Origin: Silurus meridionalis
Taxonomy: Eukaryota > Chordata > Actinopteri > Siluriformes > Siluridae
Reading direction: 5' to 3'
Assembly: GCF_014805685.1 (NCBI RefSeq)
Contig: NC_060885.1
Location: 9,532,132-9,596,131, forward strand
Length of the DNA stretch: 64,000 nucleotides
Shown: positions 56,640 through 64,000 of the stretch, piece by piece
Numbering within the stretch: position 1 is the first letter of the stretch
Layout of the letters: the number at the start of each line of letters is the position of its first letter
Program-made: the position numbers and the translations under genes
Notes under the pieces: generated by a model
The model's database searches: none
The model's input: only the letters and a program-made list of their open reading frames with translations
What the model was told of the DNA's origin: nothing

Positions 56640-57235
56640 CATATTTTGAGTTAACACATTTTTGTTTATTACATAATTCCTAATATAAATTCATATTAAT
56701 ACATATGAATATACATAATGTTCTTTCATGATTGACTTAATGGATGTCATCAGTATTTTTGTACAATGTTGAATATTAAATGTTGAATAATTTAAAAAAA
56801 GAAAAAAAAAACCTGTGAAGGAGACAATGTATGTGTGTACAAACATTTGCCTTGTATTGTTATATTTAAATAAAATAACTGTATAAACTGTATGTTTCAT
56901 GCCAATGCAGGGATTTACTTATTACACAAAAGTATTCAACCATGTCAATACATTAACATTCTTTTTGCTTTTTATGCCAACCTATCCAAACAAGTCTTTT
57001 ATAAGTATGCAATAAGATGGATTGGTTACAATAAATACTTACAACAAACAAAAATAAAATGGATAGAGAAGATTACTATTTATGCAAGAAGTCAATCATG
57101 AAATATATATATCTCAAAAATCACTTCAAAAAGTGCAATGTGTCAATAAATACTTAAATACGTTTTATTAGCACTAGCATTTACATAATTCAGAAAACAA
57201 ATTACATAATGTGCGTTTAAAGTAACCATACATGG
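56640..57235. other. AT-rich intergenic, no gene
   Basis: Probably includes the decayed right part of the Tc1 fossil. No other signal. Confidence 0.4.
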
Positions 57236-57239
57236 ATTG

Positions 57240-57377
57240 TGACTGTAATTACCATAAATTTTAATGTGTGTAAATGTGACAGTACGCATATAAAGGCATC
57301 GTTAAAGGGAAAAAAACTCAGACATCTTGCTTTCCTTGACTAACACAGAGAATTAATCTGCCGCCTGTCTTCACACA
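57240..57377 (+). promoter_or_regulatory. Group B promoter and 5' non-coding exon of receptor copy 58168
   Basis: CATAAATTTTAATGTGTGTA, TGTGACAGTACGCATA, TATA box TATAAAGG at 57289-57296, CAGACATCTTGCTTTCCTTG, and an exon end CACACA with donor GTATGT at 57378. The acceptor after a T-run ends at 58146, so the intron is 769 bp. Confidence 0.72.
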
Positions 57378-58167
57378 GTATGTATACGTTAAACTGTCTT
57401 TTTGTAGTTATTAATGCATTTTCTGGAAACTTAATGTCAGAATAACAATGTAAATTGAAGTTGTTTTATGTTTATGAATATTGTTTGTACATACTTGACG
57501 TTACTTGACTTGACCTTAAAATATCAAATGAAGTAGCCTGTTTGTAAGTGTTGTAAAATTAAATAAAAAGGAAAACAAAGATCGAAGAAGGTACCATTTA
57601 AATTTAATTTGTATTAATACATTATATAGTAAATGTAATAGTTAAAAAAACCTGTGGTTTATATTTGATTGGATTACATTAGTGATTACTAAGTCTGTAC
57701 ATACACTGTACATTAAGTCAATTAAAATTTCACTAGATATTATCTATAACTTAAATACATACACTTCAGGTTCAAAAGGTAGGCGTTCTACACCGAGTGA
57801 AAAGTCGTATCAGCAATGAAATAAAAGTCAAACTTTCAAAGCATTTGTGGGTTATTCATGAATGTAAAAATATCGTAATTAGTTTATAAAGTTATACTTT
57901 AAAGGTCAATTAGATGCATCTGTCTAGGTAAAAATAACATAATTAAGTCTTGCTGTTCCTGTTAAATATCCTACTCACCTTCAGTTATATTTTATTTTAA
58001 GGATGCACTACATACACATTTCACGATGACTGTTATCTCCAGTGACTAATAAAACCTTTTATTAAAAGAACAGTTCATCATTCCTTAAGAATATAAGGAT
58101 ATGGAAATGTTATTTTATGTGAGTAAATTGTTTTTTTTTTTTTTAGAAGCAAGGCACAGGACTGGAT

Positions 58168-58994
58168 ATGAATTTCACTGAACTTTACACATCACAAAAT
58201 GCATCCAACAACTTTACATTCCACAGACCTTTATCATCTTACATCTACCTTTCAGGTTACTCCATCAATGTCATTTTGGGCCTTCCAATCAATTCTTATG
58301 TTTTGTGGCTTATTTGTATGGGAAAAGGAAGTGGAATAGCAGCAGAGTTCTTCAGCATCAATCTGTCTGTATGCGAGATTCTCTTCTGCCTGGGTAGTTT
58401 GGCATTCCTTCCAGTCTCAGTTTGTCCAAAACTTTATTATGTAGCATGTTTTATAGTAGCACTGCCCAATGCTGGCCGTCCTTTGATCAACTGTGTGATC
58501 TGCTTTGAGCGCTACCTGGCAGTGCTTTATCCTGTTTCCTTTCTGAAATACAAACCACTGAGATACAGACTGGCATGTTCTACTGTAATCTGGATGACAA
58601 CACTTGGCTATTGTGTGTACTCTTTGTTTGCTTTAACCTTGAATGATATGTACATGTTCCTTTGTGCTTACCTACCACTGTACTTCCTCCTTCTCACTGT
58701 TAAACTGTTCTGCTCTTTAGCCATATTAAGAGCTCTGAAACACCCTGGTCCAGGTGAACATAGCAAGGATAGAGAGGAGGCCAATACCATGAAGAAAAAA
58801 GCTATTACAGTTATACTGATAATCACAGTGACTATGTTTTTCCAGTATGCGCCTATGTTTTTGTAGGGATTCTTTACAAAACTTTGTCAGTGGCAGAATT
58901 TAACTTACTCTGGTGCATTGTGGTTGTCATCTTTTTGCTGTTAGGTTATGTAAATCCATTTCTCTACATAAATAGGGTTGGAAGTCTTTCCTAA
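58168..58994 (+). pseudogene. 7TM receptor, subfamily B, stop codon inside TM6
   Basis: Open from MNFTELYTSQNASNNFT to 58866 (232 codons), covering TM1 (GLPINSY), TM2 (INLSVCE), TM3 (NCVICFERY), TM4, TM5 and half of TM6 (FFQYAPMFL). A TAG then replaces an Ile/Val codon, and about 15 bases later a 2-base length change shifts the frame. TM7 remains readable in another frame (GYVNPFLYINRVGSLS, stop at 58994), with a canonical NPxxY. The product would be a receptor lacking TM7, so probably a pseudogene. N-terminus, first exon and promoter are intact. Confidence 0.8.
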
Positions 58995-59163
58995 AATGTG
59001 GTAACAGCTTCAGTGTTAGGTGATATGGTAAAAGGTAATTAGATATTACAGAAAATTAGACATTACATAATAAAGAATTGTTTAAATATATATATAAAAA
59101 ATAAATATAGAAGATATAAAAGATATAAAAATAGAAGCATAAAGTCTAATCAACACAATATTT

Positions 59164-59259
<96 letters not shown>

Positions 59260-59260
59260 C
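59164..59260. repeat. (CTAT)n microsatellite, about 97 bp
   Basis: Uninterrupted tetranucleotide run. Confidence 0.98.
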
Positions 59261-59984
59261 AGATGATCAATCAGGGAGTGTAATAATCAATGTATCAGTT
59301 TAAGTACTGATGAGTTTCACTGTAGTACGCAATTTATATCAGTTACTAAATAACATGATTAAAAAAAAAAAAAGCATAGGAAGCTGAAATGTAAAGGGGT
59401 CATTTAAACAATGTTCTGAATATCCTTTTGAATTATACTTTAAATTTATAATATATATTATGTGTATAAATTATGATGTAAAATATTTTTGTAGGGCTTG
59501 CAAATACAAATTCATTTAATTTTATTAAAACAAATTAGTGCTTGCTCTTTTACTGCCATGTTTTTTTCCAGCATTTGCATTAACATTGTGATTTTTTTGT
59601 AAGCTTTCCATTTTGCATTTGCAAATCATATGATGTAATGGCGCAAGGCTGTTGTTCTAGCTAGTCTTCTTAAATGTGCAATGTCATTCAGATTTTATTT
59701 GGCAAAAAAAATCATCTCATGTTTTAGTAAACTATACATTTTAAGCTGTATGTGGTTTGTAATGTAAATGCAAAACATTGTTGACAAGAACAGTACAAGA
59801 ACAGTACAAGAACAATATGGCCATCGTCATAAAGGTCTAAATAAGCAATCTTTCTGTCAATAAACTTTGGATATCTTTCATAAATATCTTGGTGTCGGTG
59901 TGACTGATATATTCCCGGATCTTTATTTAAGAAACTGAACAAGAACGAGTGGGAGGCTTGTTGAGTCATTGCTAGCTCAGAGAG

Positions 59985-59994
59985 AGTGTGTGTG

Positions 59995-60046
<52 letters not shown>

Positions 60047-60050
60047 TGTT
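59985..60050. repeat. (GT)n microsatellite
   Basis: GT run with GA and TA interruptions at its edges. Confidence 0.95.
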
Positions 60051-60181
60051 ATGTGTTATGTCATGCTTCCATGCCTAATTTTACCTTGGAAATTAGCATG
60101 AGTTTCAGCACAGTACGGGAGTTAAATGTGGAGCAGCTCATAAAAATGTAAAATAATATAAATAATAATCATCATCATCTA

Positions 60182-61755
60182 CAAACCCGATTCCAAAAAA
60201 GTTAGGACACTGTACAAATTGTGAATAAAAAAGGAATGCAATAATTTACAAATCTCATAAACTTGTATTTTATTCACAATAGAATAAAGATAACATATAA
60301 AATGATGAAAGTGAGACATTTTGAAATGTCATGCCAAATATTGGCTAATTTTTGATTTCATGAGAGCTACACATTCCAAAAAACTTGGGACAGGTAGCAA
60401 TAAGAGGCTAGAAAAGTTAAATGTACAGCTGGAGGACTAATTTGCAACTTATTTGGTCAATTGGCAACATGATTGGGTATAAAAAGAGCCTCTCAGAGTG
60501 GCAGTGTCTCTCAGAAGTCAAGATGGGCAGAGGATCAACAATTCCCCCAATGCTGTGGCAAAAAATAGTGGAGCAATATCAGAAAGGAGTTTCTCAGAGA
60601 AAAAAAGAGATTAAAGTTATCATTATCTACAGTGCATAATATCATACAAAGATTCAAAGAATCTGGAACAATCTCTATGCGTAAGGGTCAAGGCCAAAAA
60701 CGATACTAGATGCCCATAATCTTTGGGCCCTTAGACGGCACTGCATCACATACAGGAATGCTACTGTAATGGAAATCACAACATGGGCTCAGGAATACTT
60801 CCAGAAAACATTGTCGGTGAACACAATCCACTTGCAATCGTGCCATTTGCCGTTGCTGGCTAAAACTCTATAAGTAAAAAAAAGAAGCTATATCTAAACA
60901 TGATCCAGAAGCACAGGTGTTTTCTCTGGGCCAAGGCTCATTTAACATGGACTGTGGCAAAGTGGAAAACTGTTCTGTGGTCAGACAAATCAAAATTTTA
61001 AGTTATTTTTAGAAAACTGGGACGCCATGTCATCCGGACTAGAAAGGAACAGGACAACCCAAGTTGTTATCAGCACTCAGTTCAGAAGCCTGCATCTCTG
61101 ATGGTATGGGGTTGCATGAGGGCAGCTTACACATATGGAAAGGCACCATTAATGCTGAAAGGTAAATCCAAGTTCTAGAACAACATATGCTCCCATCCAG
61201 ACATCGGCTCTTTCAGGGAAGACCTTGCATTTTCCAACATGACAATGCCAGACCACATACTGCATCAATTACAACATCATGGCTGCGTAGAAGAAGGATC
61301 AAGGTACTGAAATGGCCAGCCTGCAGTCCAGATCTTTCACCCATAAAAAACATTTGGCATTTCGCATCAAAAAGAGGAAGATGCGACAAAGAAGACCTAA
61401 AACAGTTGAGCAACTAGAAGCCTGTATTAGACAAGAATGTGACAACATTCATATTCCTAAACTTGAGCAACTTGTCTCCTCAGTCCCCAGACGTTTGCAG
61501 ACTGTTATAAAAAGAAGAGGGGGTTGCCACACAGTGGTAAACATGGCATTGTCCCAACTTTTTTGAGTTGTGTTGATGCCATAAAATTTGAAATCAACTT
61601 ATTTTTTCATTAAAATGATTTTCTCAGTTTAAACATTTAATGTCATCTATGTTGTATTTTAAATAAAATATTGAAATTTGAAACTTGTACATCGTTGCAT
61701 TTTGTTTTTATTCACAATTTGTACAGTGTCCCAACTTTTTTTGGAATCGGGTTTG
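60182..61755 (+). mobile_element. Tc1/mariner element with both TIRs, decayed
   Basis: TIRs CAAACCCGATTCCAAAAAAG and the inverted copy at 61755, flanked by TA (60180-60181, 61756-61757). Homology of the ends continues to about 40 bases (ACTGTACAAATTGTGAATAA). Length 1574 bp. The transposase is heavily mutated. Confidence 0.9.
60523..61566 (+). pseudogene. Tc1/mariner transposase, decayed, catalytic Glu changed
   Basis: Starts MGRGSTIPPMLWQKIVEQYQ and loses frame within about 40 codons. Later pieces are FQHDNARPHTASITTSWL, KWPACSPDLSPIKNIW and, in another frame, KTVEQLEACIRQECDNI and a final VKRRGG-like KRRGGCHTVV. The residue at the last catalytic position is Lys (PIKN) rather than Glu. Multiple frameshifts. 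Non-functional. Confidence 0.85.
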
Positions 61756-61818
61756 TAAATCATCATCTTCTTCATTATCTTCATCATTATCATTATCTTA
61801 GCATTTTATCATTTTATC

Positions 61819-61874
<56 letters not shown>
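61819..61874. repeat. (TAGA)n microsatellite, 56 bp
   Basis: Uninterrupted GATA/TAGA run. Confidence 0.97.
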
Positions 61875-62834
61875 GATATACCTATTTTAGTTGCAAAAAT
61901 TTCATAATCATACATTTTATATAAAAAAAAAATAAGTGGACTATTTTTTGTATTCTAACTTGGATGCTCACCCCTCTCTGCTACTTTGCATACGTTTATT
62001 TTGCTTTGAAGGTTTTTAATGTGTTAATCCCTTTAGATAAATAAATAGTACAATGTTTGACAACTCAGTGGATTTACCATTTGCATTTGTGGTTGTTTAT
62101 TTCCTTACATGCTTTTGTTTTGCATTTGTATTTAATATGTCATAAACTGATGCACGATAAGCTTGAATATTTCCACAGAGATTTAGGAAAGATATATTTA
62201 CTTACAGCTTAGAAGTTAATTGGGCTAATTATTGTATATTAACAATTTATAAAACATTGTTTTATGAAGATATGAACAAATGGGGCTACTCATTAAAAAA
62301 ATGTCAAAGAGTGCCTAGAATTTAAACTCAAACATAGATGAACCACTGGTGAGCCCAAAATTGTTCTTTGAGTTATATACCTTCCACATTAGTTTCACTG
62401 TTGTAACATAAAATCTCAACCTGGAATAGTAGCTACCTATATAGCCATATTAAACAAGCACAATTTACAAAATACGATTTCTTTTGGTTTTATATTCAGC
62501 TACTGATTTGTTTTTATGCCAAAAAAAGGTGATTACAGTGCAACTTTCGGTTAACAGTGGATTTGTACTATTTCAAATATAACTTAATTTTATTGTGAGC
62601 TGCATTTAATAGGTTTTCTCACTCCTCATGATGTACTTGTTCCTTTTACTAAAATGCTTTTGTTTGTTGGAATTTTTATTATCATTACAATACTTTATTT
62701 AGCAAGCAGGACATTTTTTACATGCTAATTTAACTTGTTGACACATGAGACTCTTGAAGGTTTTGTTTTACATTTGTTGTTATCTCTTTGACATACCTAA
62801 TATTGATGAACATTCATGTAATGTTTAACTCACC
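61875..62834. other. AT-rich intergenic, no gene
   Basis: No gene, RNA or repeat recognised. Confidence 0.5.
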
Positions 62835-63130
62835 ACATTTGATCCAAGCCATCCCTCATCACAATATCGTTGGCTATATAAACCATTCAGTTACATCAAT
62901 GATAGATTTGGCTACACTAATAATTTTCATTATACTGTGTAAATATACATAATCAATTAATAAATAAAATATGATATGATAAAAAAAAGTTTTTAAAGGT
63001 TTTATTTAGAAAAAAAATTATGACATTTCTGCCTTTTAATTATGAGTGATAAGAGCAAAGAACATACAGTTATTGGTATTGAGAGAAACTATGTGTCTAA
63101 TGCTATTATCTCTATTTCTTCTCTACCAGA
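62835..63130 (+). promoter_or_regulatory. Candidate promoter upstream of the last receptor
   Basis: TTGGCTATATAAACCATTCA contains a TATA box at about 62875-62881. About 250 bases later CTATTTCTTCTCTACCAG ends at 63130 and could be an acceptor for the exon that carries the start codon. This block does not closely match the other B promoters. Function is inferred. Confidence 0.4.
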
Positions 63131-63179
63131 GATCTCTGCAAAGTACATTAAGAAGCTAAGAATATGCCTTGCTGAGTAC

Positions 63180-64000
63180 ATGATGGAAGTTTTCACATTT
63201 CAGACAAGGTAAATGTTTTTGTAGACAGATTTCTTGAATCAGCAATATCTACGTAAACATTTTCACTGTATATTCATATGTAGAGAATTTAATAAAATGA
63301 TGTGTTAGTAATGGGGCTCTGATACCTCTGCTTTATATAGTATATTTTATATATACATTTGCATAGTAAGACTTGCATTTTTAAATAAAATTTAATAAAA
63401 TGTGTTATGTATATTCTTGTACAAAAAAAATCTGCAGGAACCAACTAAAAAGGATTTCTAAAACAAAGGTTTTCCTACCAACTTGTAATTAGTTCTACTA
63501 GTATCTTTACATACGTTTAGGGGTTCCAAATACTAACACATTTAGAAAGCCAAAACCTTGAACTCTTCATGAAATCTCTGAGAATGGTTTTGTTATACAA
63601 AGAAAATAGTGCAGAATTTTATGTAAGGTTTTATGAATTTAGAACAATTTATATCTCATCTTTTTATAAACTGTATCTCAATACATGTAAACTTTGTTCA
63701 AATAATATAAAGATTGTTCACTTCAAATGTAATTAAAATGACGAATATATCCTTTGACATGTAAATTCTTTTTATATAATTATTTGTCAACTAACATCAG
63801 TGTCTATGTCTGAACTTTTTTTTGTCTTCCATGTTATCCTTCCCAGCAATTTTGTGACACACACCATAGAGACGGCTACAAACTCTTCATTCCCCCTTTT
63901 AACTGATAATAACAAATCTGAGCTCTATACATTACTTGGTATCAGCATAATTGTGCTTACTGTGTCCCTACCACTTAATGGATATGTTTTACAGCTGATT
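63180..64000 (+). CDS. 7TM receptor, B-like, 5' part only, coding sequence split by an intron
   Basis: The first coding exon 63180-63208 (MMEVFTFQT plus two bases) ends CAGACAAG with donor GTAAAT. The second exon starts at 63847 after CTTCCCAG. Joining restores a codon (AG|C, Ser) and the frame stays open to the window end: SNFVTHTIETATNSSFPLLT with a glycosylation site, then TM1 ending SLPLNGYVLQLI, which matches GLPINSYVLWLI of the B receptors. No in-frame ATG exists in the second exon before TM1, so the upstream exon is needed. Unlike its neighbours, the start codon lies in the upstream exon. The intron is 638 bp. The rest lies beyond the window. Confidence 0.7.

Overview
The window looks like AT-rich nuclear DNA from a teleost fish. 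The evidence is many Tc1/mariner copies, a Ty3/Gypsy chromovirus-type element, an L2/CR1-like LINE sharing its 3' tail with a tRNA-derived SINE, long TA, CA and GATA microsatellites, and no bacterial gene organisation. An otophysan such as a catfish is plausible but cannot be shown from the sequence alone.

The backbone is a tandem cluster of small rhodopsin-like 7TM receptor genes, each with one coding exon of about 275-300 codons. I count eight open receptor genes (seven complete, one cut by the window end) and at least eleven broken copies or relics. Subfamily A (EQY at the end of TM3) occupies 4.5-41 kb, nearly all on the minus strand. It divides into A1 (4.5-18.5 kb), A2 (19.2-34.4 kb) and A3 (38.9-41.1 kb). 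Subfamily B (ERY at TM3, SPxxY or NPxxY at TM7) occupies 42.5-64 kb on the plus strand. The two halves therefore diverge from a junction near 41-42.5 kb. A last receptor begins at 63.18 kb with a split coding exon and runs off the window.

Most units share one architecture: a promoter block, a short non-coding first exon with a GT donor, an intron of roughly 0.1-0.8 kb, and a coding exon whose acceptor AG lies about 9-35 bases before the ATG. Group A promoters carry a conserved ATTTGAAT-type motif. Group B promoters carry a TATA box in a conserved block and a GTATGT donor.

The cluster shows birth and death. There are tandem blocks (3.75-8.73 kb), a 6.7 kb inverted duplication holding a head-to-head receptor pair (9.33-16.03 kb), a 1.34 kb direct duplication (38.6-41.27 kb), and two independent 2-base frameshifts at the same repetitive codons in TM5. 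One receptor pseudogene was split by a Gypsy element that left a 5-base target duplication.

Mobile DNA fills the rest: a 5'-truncated Gypsy element (1-3673), an internally deleted Gypsy copy (22.45-23.96 kb), Tc1/mariner elements (6.0, 30.3, 35.4, 52.1 and 60.2 kb) with older fossils, MITE-like elements (8.6, 36.8 and 37.2 kb), a DIRS-like fragment (41.9 kb), an LTR-like plus pogo-like patch (47.3-47.7 kb), a LINE (49.3 kb) and SINEs (25.7 and 55.5 kb).

The most unusual biology is the receptor family. Subfamily A lacks most textbook class A signature residues, namely D2.50, R3.50, W6.48, the N and Y of NPxxY, and the TM3 disulfide cysteine. It nevertheless keeps open frames and a conserved cysteine pair (N-terminus and start of TM7).
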